Source of the DNA: Tuctoria greenei
Lineage: Eukaryota > Streptophyta > Magnoliopsida > Poales > Poaceae
Length of the DNA: 64,000 bases
Assembly (NCBI GenBank): GCA_036927565.1
Contig: JAYESD010000004.1
Span: 89,098,942-89,162,941 of the forward strand
Direction of reading: 5' to 3'
How positions within the stretch are numbered: position 1 is the stretch's first letter; each line of letters opens with the position of its first letter. Below the pieces are notes generated by a model. The model saw only the letters and a program-made list of their open reading frames with translations. It was not told where the DNA came from and searched no databases. Below are positions 55,513 to 64,000 of this stretch, in pieces. A program made the translations under genes and the position numbers.

Positions 55513-57163
55513 TGTGAGACCTATGTGTGCTTAATACATTGGCTAATACGATAAAAGTTTTGAATGTTGCCAAAACACCCTTTTTATCAAGGTCCAACGA
55601 TAGGTTCGACATATTTTGGGTAGCTCCGACAAGGTCCGACAATAGGTCCGCATGTTTTGGGTAGCTCCGGCAAGGTCCGATGATAGGTCCGACATGTTTT
55701 GGCTAGGTCTGATGTAAGGTCCAACAAAGTTTGATTAGGTCTGGTGAAAAGTCCGGTTAGTTTTGGCAAGGTCCGGTGCATGGTCTAGTTAGATTTGGCA
55801 AGGTCCGGTTAGCTTGGACAAGGTCCGACGCAAGATCGAAATGACTCTGCTTTTAAGTTGCAATGTTTCAAACTTGCTTTACACTTATGTGAAGTTTGCT
55901 TAGTATTCTTTTACTAAGTTTTTGAAGTGTTATGGCTGTTTGCGGCGGTTAATGTTTTGATATGGTTTGCAACATGCTTATGTGAGGTGTTCACGTAAGG
56001 TGTTGTGGTTTTTGAACTAACGAGAGTCAAGTTCTGGACTTGTGCCCGGAAGAATTGGTTGTTTGTTCATGTGCAGCTGTTGCTTGAGGTCAAGACATGG
56101 CTGGTGACTGGATTCATTGAACTAGTCTTAGGGAGAAGATGAGGTTCAACAACCAAGTTCAAGAGGAATTGTGCTTGAGTTAATAGGGAGGTGACACAAC
56201 ATGTTTGGGTTAGGAACAATGCATATGAAGGTATCGTGGATGTTTTGGAAGGTGTTTGCACATGTGCAAGGAGTGCATGGACGTGGAAATATAGTTCCAA
56301 GGCGTGATGAAAAGAAGTGGACGTATAGAATTGGTAGGAAAGGTCCAACTGGCTGGATTATGCCTCAGGCTGCGGCTGAGGTGGTTATGGTTTGTTTATG
56401 GAAAGTTTTGATTTTATTTTGCTTAGAATTCATGTGGGTCATGAAGTTGAGTTTTTTTAGGAATGTGCGATACGTTCCTAAGGTGTTTGGAAGTCTTAAT
56501 ATTTCTTCTATATGCGTATGGAAGAGTCTTGAGCAGTTATGGAAAGTTTTGGTTGAAACTGAGTAGGATTAGAGTTCTAGTTTGGATTGGGTTGGCCTTA
56601 GGGATGGTAAAATAAGCCAGGAAGGCCAGAGCTTGTGGGGAGACGACTTTGGCCTGTTCCTGTCGTGTTTTGATCAATAAAATTTGTAATTTGAAGGAGC
56701 TTTTGTGCCTTGTTCGTCTGACTTGTTTCAGACGAGTTTTTCTTGTCGAGTTTCTGCACAGCTCTACGTTCTTTTTGAGTTGTCTTCACAACTTCATTAT
56801 CTATTATCTGTGAAAATTTCACGGTCATTGGATTTGCGGTTTCTGATCTATACGAGTTTCTTTGCAGTGTTGCTGATATGTTTTTACTCGGGTAGAATAG
56901 ACTGACCTTTGTTCGATCTTCCATCATAACTTGAGTTTTTCTCGATGGTTTTCCATGATTCCTGTTTTAGTGTCTTCGTTACTTGATTCTCTATAATATC
57001 TACCACTTTTGTCACAGTTGAACACATTTAAACTAGTCGCACATATTGTTTCTTTCTCAGACTGTTTTTCTACCGAGGGGTTTTAGTTGCTTCCGTTGAA
57101 AAAGTTTTAATCTGCCATTCACCCTCCTCTGGTAGCTTTTCATGTGCTCTTCGATCCTAAAAT
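55513..57163 (+). repeat. 5' LTR of Copia-3
   Basis: The start is set by the break in the Athila B LTR and the TG dinucleotide. The end is set by a CGATCCTAAA phrase followed by TTTTTATCAGACC (about 57164-57177), which looks like a decayed iMet PBS. The classic Copia phrase CCATTCACCCTCCTCTGG lies near 57115-57132. No partner LTR is in the window, so the right edge is approximate. Short ORFs inside are chance. Confidence 0.62.
55590..55830. repeat. Degenerate minisatellite in Copia-3 LTR
   Basis: Units built on AAGGTCCGRYRATAGGTCCG and TTTTGGGTAGCTCCG repeat about eight times. The first three are close to 41 bases long and later ones are shorter and diverged. The array sits in the U3 part of the LTR. 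Confidence 0.7.
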
Positions 57164-57221
57164 TTTTATCAGACCTACGCTGCTCTAATCTTTGTGATTT
57201 GCACGTGTTTTGACTAATCAT

Positions 57222-58150
57222 CATGGATAAATACTCCATAAAACCTTGTGTGTTTAGTGGCATTGATTTTCAGGTTTGGAAGGCACGTATGGAGGCTTTC
57301 ATCCAGGCGTAAGGCTTCACAATATGGGAAAAGGTGTACGAGCCATACAACATGCCGCCAACGATCAAGTTACAGCTAAATACATGAGAGATGTCGACAA
57401 CAACAACAACAAGGCTCGGAACTTGATCATACAAGTATTAACTCAAAGCGACTTCGACTGTCTTACACACCTCCGATCTGCATACGATGTGTGGAAAGCA
57501 CTTTGTGACTACCACAAAGGATCCAACACGATCAAGGAGGTAAGGCATGACATGTTCAAAAAGGTGTACATGCGTTTTGAGATGCAACCAGGTGAATCCA
57601 TCGATGATTTATTTGCTCGCTTTAATAAAATTCTCAGCAACTTGTGTAGTGTTAGTGTTAACTTTTCAGATGTCGAGAATGCCAGGCAATTACTAAGTGC
57701 ATTAGACATGTCAATTTTGGAGATGAAAGTTACATCTATTCGTGACTCTACTGTCATGAGTACACTTACTTTATATGTTCTATATTCTAAATTGAAAACT
57801 CAGGAAATTGACATAATTTCACGAAAGAACCCCAACAAGTCTCTTGCATTTGTTTCTCAACATGACATGCCTAGCTGTAGCCAATCTTCATCATGTGGTA
57901 CACTTGCTTTGTTGTCCTCTCTAACCCTTGAACATATTGAAGAATTTCCCGAAGAGGAGCTTGCACTCATCTCTACTCGGTTCTCAAAAGCATTGCTAAA
58001 TGTGAGAACTAGAAGGAGAGGAAGTGCCTGTTCTCAACGATGCTTCAAATGTGGTAAGACAAGACATTTTCGTATGGATTTCCCTAACCTTTCAAGTCCT
58101 ACTTCTCATGATGAAAAGCTAACAAGGACGAATCACTCCTTTCCTAACTA

Positions 58151-58181
<31 letters not shown>

Positions 58182-59595
58182 AAGAAGAAGAAGAAGAAGA
58201 AGAAGAAGAAGAAGAAGAAGAAGAAGAAGAAGAAGAAGAAGAAGAAGAAGAAGAGTCGTTTTATAGGTCGCCATTTGGTGAACAGTTTTATCTCCGTGCT
58301 TCAAGAACTGGGCTCGAGCGATGTGGACATCGGAAGTGACAAAGATGAAGAGAATTTGGCAAACTTGTGCTTCATGGCGGAAAACTCAAGATCAATTATG
58401 GAGGAGGTAGAACATACCAGCAACGATGAAGAGGTATGTCCTAAACGTGAAGAAATGTGTGATGCTATTTCTCATGCCACTGTTATACTTAAGAAAAGGG
58501 ACAAAATCTTAGGGACAATACTGTTAAAATTAAATCACTAGAATCTGAAATCAATCATTTAAAAACCTTGACTCCTAGTAATGATTCATGTTCCTCATGT
58601 GAGATTATATATGAACAATTGTCCCATGTAAGAAGTGTGCACACCTCCACACTTGATAAACTTGAACTTGAAATTGAAAAGAACAAAAAGCTTGCTGCAC
58701 TTAATGATGAAAACATGGAAGATGCTAGCTGTTCTACAATTCATTTGCATTGTTCTAGTTATGATGATCTTAACAAGAAGCTACATGATATTATGAATGA
58801 ATTTTTGTTTTGGATCATGCTTTACGTTCTCATGAAGTTAAATATTGTTCTAATTGCAAACTAAAAGGAAAGACTTCATGTGAAAACTGACTAGACTTGT
58901 CTAAGAAACTTGATGACATCAATAAGACACTAGAGCAATTTTGTAATAGGAATAAGAATCTAAACTTGCTGCTGAATTCTTTCAAGTTTTGCAATGAAAA
59001 AACTGGTTTAAGCTTTGATTCTTATGCTCGTGCTAAGGCACATCCACCTAAAATTGTAAAGTCATTAAGAAGTGGTTTGATTCAAACAGTTCCTAAGTAT
59101 AAATAAGTGGTTTTCAAATCTGCAGGGGTGCTGTCTCATTCAGTTTCTAATAAACATGTTGCTTGCACATCTAGACATGAACACAAAGTTAAATTTCATT
59201 GCACCTACTATGGTAGAGATGGTCATGTCATAGAATATTGTTATAGACTATCTAAACAACATAAAAAGGAAAGAATGCAAGCTAGTTCACATAACTCTCA
59301 TGCAAAATTTGCAGCACGTGCTAAAACGAATGTTAGGAACATGCAACCGGCTGTAACGAGTCGAAAACATGCAAAGTTTGCTCCCAAACCTACAGTTTTT
59401 CGTACTACATTTGTAACACCTTGTAGGTTAGTAGTTGGGTACAAAAATCATCAAACTTTGGCTCATAAACCTGCTGTTTTATCTCATCTTTCGTGTGTTG
59501 TTCCAGTTAGACGTCGTGTGACTCAGTACTGGATTCCTAAATGCCTTTTGACTAACCCCGGTATTGAGTCATCAATGTATTATGCTTATTTGTAG
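57222..59595 (+). pseudogene. Copia-3 gag, broken
   Basis: An ATG near 57222 opens a typical Copia gag start (VWKARMEAF), followed by a stop/shift near 57311. The main frame 57276-58541 covers the capsid (SAYDVWKALCDYHKGSN, QPGESIDDLFARFNKIL) and a knuckle CFKCGKTRHFRMDF, with the last cysteine replaced. A long AAG repeat adds a poly-lysine run. 58568-58864 and 58897-59106 are coiled-coil-like pieces. 59107-59595 has a second knuckle-like CTYYGRDGHVIEYC, with the second cysteine replaced, and ends with QYWIPKCLLTN. Confidence 0.75.
58152..58253. repeat. (AAG)34 microsatellite in Copia-3 gag
   Basis: A perfect run of 34 AAG units lies in frame in gag and encodes lysines. It probably grew from a short lysine stretch after the zinc knuckle. 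The poly-leucine ORF on the other strand is its shadow. Confidence 0.95.
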
Positions 59596-59616
59596 GATAC
59601 ACGCTTAAGGAATGAG

Positions 59617-59837
59617 AACATTCAGATTGTGGATTCAGGTTTCTCACGCCTCATGACCGGTAACAAAGAATGGTTCTCCTCCCTCTTTTTTGTGTCATGT
59701 GTAGAGAATGTTACTTTTGTCGAAAATTGTTCAACTCCTATAATTGCTGAGGGTTTGGTTGGAATAAATAATCACTACACTTTGAAGGATGTGGCACTTG
59801 TTAAATATTTTAAATACAACTTGCTTTCTGTTTGACA
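59617..59837 (+). pseudogene. Copia-3 protease
   Basis: VDSGFSRLMTGNKEWFSSLF corresponds to the Copia active-site region, with phenylalanine where D-S-G-C/A is usual. It is followed by GINNHYTLKDVALVKYFKYN and a stop at about 59835. The tail (LLDENPEIIFTKNCCMVVDS-like, to about 60000) continues after the stop. Confidence 0.72.
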
Positions 59838-59999
59838 ATTGCTAGATGAAAATCCAGAAATTATTTTCACTAAAAATTGCTGCATGGTTGTCGATTCAAA
59901 GAGTGAGCTAATTTTTAACATGTCTCTGTTTGGAAGAGTTTTTAAATCTAACTTTGATATGTCATCCTATAAGCATAGGTGTCTAGTTGCTAATGATTC

Positions 60000-60720
60000 G
60001 AAAGACTTGGTCACGTAGGCTTTGATCATCTCACGTGTGTTAGTGCTCTTCATCACATACGTGGGCTGCCTAAGCTTAAAGGGGACAAATAAATTTTGTG
60101 CTCTTCTTGTAGACATGCTAAGATGGTTGCAAGTTCACATGCTCCCCTCACAATGACCATGACAACTGAATCGGGACAACTTTTGCACCTTGGAGGTAAA
60201 TGGTATGTTCTTGTGATTGTTGATAATTTTTCTAGACACTCTTGGGTTTACTGTATGGCATCTAAGAATGTTGCTTTTAATCGCTTTAGAACTTTATTTC
60301 TTAGATTATCAATTGATCACCTAGGATCTTTGAAAGCAATTAGAATTGATAATGGAACGGAATTTAAAAATCAATTGCTTGATCACTTTTGTGCTGAAAA
60401 TGGAATGGATCATCAATTTTCTTCACCATATGTACCTCAACAGAATGGTGTTGTAGAGAGAAAGAACAGAACCTTAGTTGAGATGGCTAGGACAACGCTT
60501 GATGAATCTCGAACTGCTAGAAAATTTTGGGCAGATGCAATTGCAACCACTTGTTATGTCTCAAATGATGTTTTTTTCGTGCTAAGCTAGGTAAAATATC
60601 ATATGAACTTCGGTTTGGGCATAGGCCTAGTGTCACACACTTTTGGATCTTCGGTTGTAAACTCTTTGTTAAGAAACATGATAATCTTGATAAATTTTAA
60701 CCTAGATCTATTGATGGCAT
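60000..60720 (+). pseudogene. Copia-3 integrase
   Basis: 60005-60090 encodes a degenerate GHVGFDHLTCVSALHHIRG zinc region with frameshift. 60096-60590 has CSSCRHAKMVASSH (C-C), VDNFSRHSWVYCM, RIDNGTEFKNQLLDHFC (second D) and VPQQNGVVERKNRTLVEMAR (E). The expected first D region is altered (TESGQLLHLGGKWY), so catalysis would be lost even without the stops. The C-terminal part and linker continue in other frames to about 61045. Confidence 0.8.
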
Positions 60721-61200
60721 GTTTCTTCGTTATTCATCTCATACTAGAGTCTACCGTGTGCTTTTACATGATACTAACAAAATTGGGGAGACTTGTGAGG
60801 TTTCTATTTTTGAAGCTAGCTCAGGTACTAGCTCTAATATTGCAGGTCCAGATCTATATCCACAGGGGGAGAGCATTTTCATTGAAGAAGAAAAAGAAGA
60901 GGTGCTACTATCCAAAAATTCAGAAGCAAATGACGTTGATCACGCTCCTGATTTTGCACCACTACCAGCACCACCAACTACTACAACTGTTACAGATCAT
61001 CCTCAAGCCACAAGTTCTTCAATCTGTGATGGACATGAAGAATAAAGAGCTTGTAAAGTGTCTACTCCCCTCCGCATCATCAAAAGTCATCCTCCACAAC
61101 AAATCATTAGAAGCTTGCACGAACGAGTTACATGGTCCAGGTTTCGCGATCCAAAACCTCACACTCATTATGCTTTTGTTGCTTTCTTGAACCCAAAGAT
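60721..61200 (+). pseudogene. Copia-3 integrase-RT linker, degenerate
   Basis: 60719-61045 reads MFLRYSSHTRVYRVLLHDTN, EVSIFEASSG, then an acidic and proline-rich stretch. This is the usual low-complexity linker between integrase and RT in Copia polyproteins. Frames shift again near 61050-61190. Confidence 0.62.
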
Positions 61201-62173
61201 ATATCACACGCACTCACCAAAGAATCTTTGATTATTGCCATGCAAGAAGAGTTAGAAAAATTCAAAAGAAATAATGTTTGGAAACTTTTACCTCCACCTC
61301 AAGGTCACACTCAATTGGAAATAAATTGGTGTTTAAAAATAAACAAAGTGAGGATGGGGTTGTGGTTAGGAATAAGGCTAGGTTGGTTTCTCAAGGTTTC
61401 ACACAAGTTGAAGGTCTAGATTTTGATGAAACTTTTTCTCATGTTGCTAGATTAGAAGCCATAAGAATTTTGTTAGCTTTCGTTGCATCTAAAGGTTTCA
61501 AGTTATATCAAATGGATGTTAAAAGTGCTATTCTTAATGGCTACATAGATGAGGAGGTTTATGTCAACCAACCACCTGGTTTTGAAAATCCATATTTTCC
61601 TAATCATGTTTATAAACTGTACAAAGCCTTGTACGGTCTCAAACAAGTCCCTGGAGCATGGTATGATAGGCTAAAAACATTCTTACTTGAAAAGGGGTTT
61701 ACGATGAGCAAGATTGATAAAACTATTTTTGTTCTTAAGCATGGCAATGACTCATTATTCGTTCGAGTGTATGTGGATGATATTATGTTTAGTTGTGCTT
61801 CTCATGATCTTGTGTCCAAGTTTTCAGCTATGATGAGTTCAGAATTTGAGATGAGTATGATGGGAGAACTCACGTACTGTTTGGGGCTGCAAATCAAGCA
61901 AACCAAGGAGGGTCCCTTTGTGCATCAAACGAAGTATACAAGAGACCTTCTTAAGCACTTCAACATGGACAAAAGCAAGCCTCTTCGGACACCAATGGGA
62001 ACAACGACAACACTTGAACTTGATGAAAATTGTGACCCGATTGATTAAAAAGAATATCGAAGCATGATTGGATCACTTTTGTACCTCATAGCATCAAGAT
62101 GGGACATACAATTCGGTGTATGTCTTTGTGCACAATTTCAAGCTTCCCCACGTGCTTCACATCGTCAAGTTGT
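61201..62173 (+). pseudogene. Copia-3 reverse transcriptase, cut by Athila C
   Basis: MQEELEKFKRNNVWKLLPPP opens the domain (about 61240). After a frameshift, 61278-62048 carries RLVSQGFTQVEGLDFDETFS, LYQMDVKSAILNGYIDEEVY, LYGLKQVPGAWYDRL and an intact YVDD (61769-61780). A TAA at 62046-62048 ends the frame, but SMIGSLLYLIASRWDIQFGV and FQASPRASHRQVV continue in the same frame to 62173. RNase H is missing from the window because Athila C begins there. Confidence 0.87.
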
Positions 62174-63796
62174 TGTTGACGGCTGTTATATACCAATTTC
62201 TTCCGTCAATTTAACTCAATTATGTTAGGATTTGTCATTTCTTGCACACATCACCTTTCTATCTAACACAATTCCGCTTGGACCCAGAGAAATATGTGTA
62301 TGCAGAATTTTATGTAGGAAATTAGGAAATATAGAGGGACCAATCCTATAAAATATCATCCAAGCCAATCAGGCAATGACACGTGGCATCCCATGGATCA
62401 AATGGCCCACAAACAGAAGTATGCGAGGAGATCCAACTATGTTGCACCCATATACATCAAGGGGGCCCACCTTGCAGCCACCTCGAGAAAGCACACGAGA
62501 AACGGTGCAATGACCAGGTCGGCCAAACCAGGGGGTCGACAGACCTGGTCTTTGCACCAAACTCGGTGAGCCTCCACGTGTTGGCTCCTTCCGGCACCCT
62601 GGAGTCAATGGTGACTGATTCGCGCGCTTTTGGTGGCGGGATATGACCTCAACACTAGTATAAATAGAACCCCCTACCCCTCACTTCAACACACACCACT
62701 TGGGCACCATTCTATTGTATACACTATCTTCCATAGTCCTGAGAGGAGTTAGGATGTAGAGAGGAGAGCCTCTAGTCCCAAGTCCAAATTGGGAAAGGGG
62801 TAGAAGGAGTCTCTCTTCCCAATTCCACATTGGGAAAGGTATGGCTTATGTATTCCTTCTTGTATTTGTGACTTTGTTCTCAATAAAGATATTATCTTTA
62901 GTCTTCTTTTATACGTATACTTGGACAAAGCGTTTCATGTTTGATCGTGGAGTCCATGTATGTGGAAGGTATAGTCTTTATGATTTCACTCTCATGATCA
63001 CATCTTATGGCCATAAACATTATAGACCCCCACAATAGTCTATGTAGTTATGATATGATTACGTTAATATGAATGACTTATGATATGCTTCAACATTGGT
63101 TCAACGATGTTTAGGTTAGTCATTGCCTTAGGATGGCTTGTGCCATGGCTCCTAAGGTATTTGCTTAGTATGCTAGCATGGTGCTAGGGTATTTAAGTAG
63201 CGTTGGATGTCTCGTAGACCCACGGATTGAAGAGGTAGGCAGTAGGTGGTGACAGACCTATATGTCCTTTGTAATCCTCCACGTTCGGCTATGCCACAAG
63301 CTCTTGGCGGGAGTCGCCCTAGTATTGCTAGGGGTAAGCCCGTGCCCGATGTGTTGAATAGCATTTCATAGGAATTCATCATTGACATGACCATTAGTAT
63401 CTACCTTAGGCTATGTATATGTCTTAGGAGCATTGTAGGAGTAACTCTCTAACTCTCAATCCAATCTCCCTCTAGGACCCATTTTACCCTATAGAATAGA
63501 TTGCCTAGGTGTGTGTCACACTACCCCTATTATCAACTAAACCTGTCCAGATAATGGATTAGTATCCCATATTTTGACCATAAGAGTAGTATATACTTTA
63601 CTCCATTGCCTTCCTTTGGGATAAATATGATACCCTTGGGAATACTCATGGGTGAAATGCTACAACGGTATCTTTCGTGCGTTTTCGGATCTCATCTCGT
63701 TACAGGAGATGATCTGTGGTGTTAAGAAATACCAACAAGCATTTCTGGCGCCTTTGTCGGGGATGATTTGTTAGTATATCTTAGGAGCCGTCAACA
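62174..63796 (+). repeat. 5' LTR of Athila C with 59-bp extension
   Basis: The core LTR (62174-63737) is the reverse-complement homologue of the A and B LTRs. The extension (63738-63796) ends GTCAACA again. The TATA box TATAAATA is at 62659-62666 and a polyadenylation signal AATAAA at 62882-62887. Transcripts would therefore start near 62690 and R ends soon after 62900. Confidence 0.78.
62659..62666 (+). promoter_or_regulatory. TATA box of Athila C LTR
   Basis: TATAAATA is followed after about 25-30 bases by an ACCCCTCACTTCAACAC-type leader start. The box is conserved in all five LTRs of the family in this window. Confidence 0.7.
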
Positions 63797-63822
63797 AGCA
63801 TTTCTGGTGCCGTTGTCGGGGA
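63733..63822 (+). repeat. Duplicated LTR edge and PBS of Athila C
   Basis: The two 31-base copies 63733-63763 and 63792-63822 differ at two positions and are 59 bases apart, exactly as in element B. PBS copies are TGGCGCCTTTGTCGGGGA (63746-63763) and TGGTGCCGTTGTCGGGGA (63805-63822). The second is followed by the GC/AG-rich leader leading to gag and is the likely working PBS. Confidence 0.87.
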
Positions 63823-63955
63823 AGGCAAAGGAAGTGAAGGATAGCTATCACTTGTGATTAATCTATAGGTACTAGTAGTTATTAGGCAGGATTACCCTTG
63901 TTTGTTTTCTCCTTTGTGTGAAAACAGGGTAGTGTTGGCCAACCCATTATATGGG

Positions 63956-64000
63956 ATGGCCAACGAGGACACAAGTGCTCAACTGCAAGATGATTCAAGG
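63956..64000 (+). CDS. Athila C gag, first 15 codons, cut by window end
   Basis: ATG at 63956 opens MANEDTSAQLQDDSR, matching the start of the element B gag remnant (MANEHASTKLQDDLRR). I chose this ATG over the one at 63951 because of that match. The rest lies beyond the window, so its integrity is unknown. Confidence 0.75.
   Translation, partial: MANEDTSAQLQDDSR

Larger units (their letters stand above)
55513..62173 (+). mobile_element. Copia-3, Ty1/Copia retrotransposon, 3' part outside or displaced
   Basis: A 5' LTR starting TGTGAGACC, a degenerate PBS, gag, protease, integrase and RT follow on the plus strand. RNase H is cut at 62174 by Athila C. The element is old: stops and frameshifts occur in every domain. 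GTATT (55508-55512) is the presumed left target site; the right copy is not in view. The exact Copia lineage is not resolved. Confidence 0.82.
62174..64000 (+). mobile_element. Athila-like retrotransposon C, 5' end only
   Basis: The plus-strand element begins TGTTGACGGCTG, the inverted equivalent of the A LTR. It has an LTR, tRNA-Asp-type PBS (two copies), leader and the first 15 codons of gag before the window ends. It is inserted in the RT/RNase H region of Copia-3. Confidence 0.87.

Noticed and set aside
58119..58304. Poly-leucine ORF on the minus strand
   Set aside because: It is the complement of the AAG microsatellite.
1..64000. Host genes, tRNA or rRNA genes
   Set aside because: Every coding similarity belongs to a transposable element. 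tRNA-like matches are only primer-binding sites of 10-18 bases.

Overview
The window is nuclear DNA of a flowering plant, most likely a grass. It is built almost entirely of nested transposable elements. I see plant Ty3/Gypsy families (Athila-like elements with a tRNA-Asp type primer site, and Tekay-like chromoviruses with very long LTRs), Sirevirus-like Ty1/Copia elements that carry an extra third ORF, and a CACTA transposase gene. I find no host protein gene, no RNA gene, no CRISPR array and no prokaryotic operon. The species cannot be fixed from the sequence alone.

Layout, left to right. A CACTA TNP2-type transposase gene (+) fills 2-586 and resumes at 17023-17855. It is split by Athila element A (587-17017, -). 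The interior of A is itself interrupted by a Tekay-like LTR F (+, about 2930-5455 and 10014-10682), and F is split by a small non-autonomous Gypsy element D (5456-10013, -). At 17856-17902 the CACTA gene is fused, through patchwork filler DNA, to a truncated LTR of Tekay-like chromovirus E (17903-42818, -). That LTR is split by Copia-1, a Sirevirus-like element with perfect target duplications (18141-30298, -). The other end of E sits inside the third ORF of a second Sirevirus-like element, Copia-2 (42819-50720, -), whose remaining 3' part is absent. Next come a 115-base fragment of unknown origin (50721-50835), the heavily deleted Athila element B (50836-55512, -), Copia-3 (55513-62173, +) inserted in the LTR of B, and Athila element C (62174 to the window end, +) inserted in the RT/RNase H region of Copia-3.

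Every coding region is broken by stops, frameshifts or deletions. A keeps gag, protease and an ATHILA-type ORF but has no RT, RNase H or integrase. D has a gag-like start followed by a conserved non-pol ORF. E has lost its integrase core but keeps its chromodomain. Copia-1 is the youngest-looking element: its LTRs are very similar and most of its damage is nonsense codons explained by single C-to-T changes.

Points most worth a second look: (1) in Athila B and C the primer-binding site and LTR edge are duplicated 59 bp apart, and B carries the extra 59 bp on the outer side of its 3' LTR, so the LTR seems to have absorbed an old primer site; (2) in Copia-1 a motif array plus TATA box in the LTR U3 is echoed just upstream of the third ORF, suggesting an internal promoter; (3) the bidirectionally templated filler at 17856-17902; (4) the C-to-T nonsense spectrum of Copia-1; (5) a third ORF in the Copia elements that looks related to the ATHILA ORF of the Gypsy elements. 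Element names A-F and Copia-1 to -3 are local labels.
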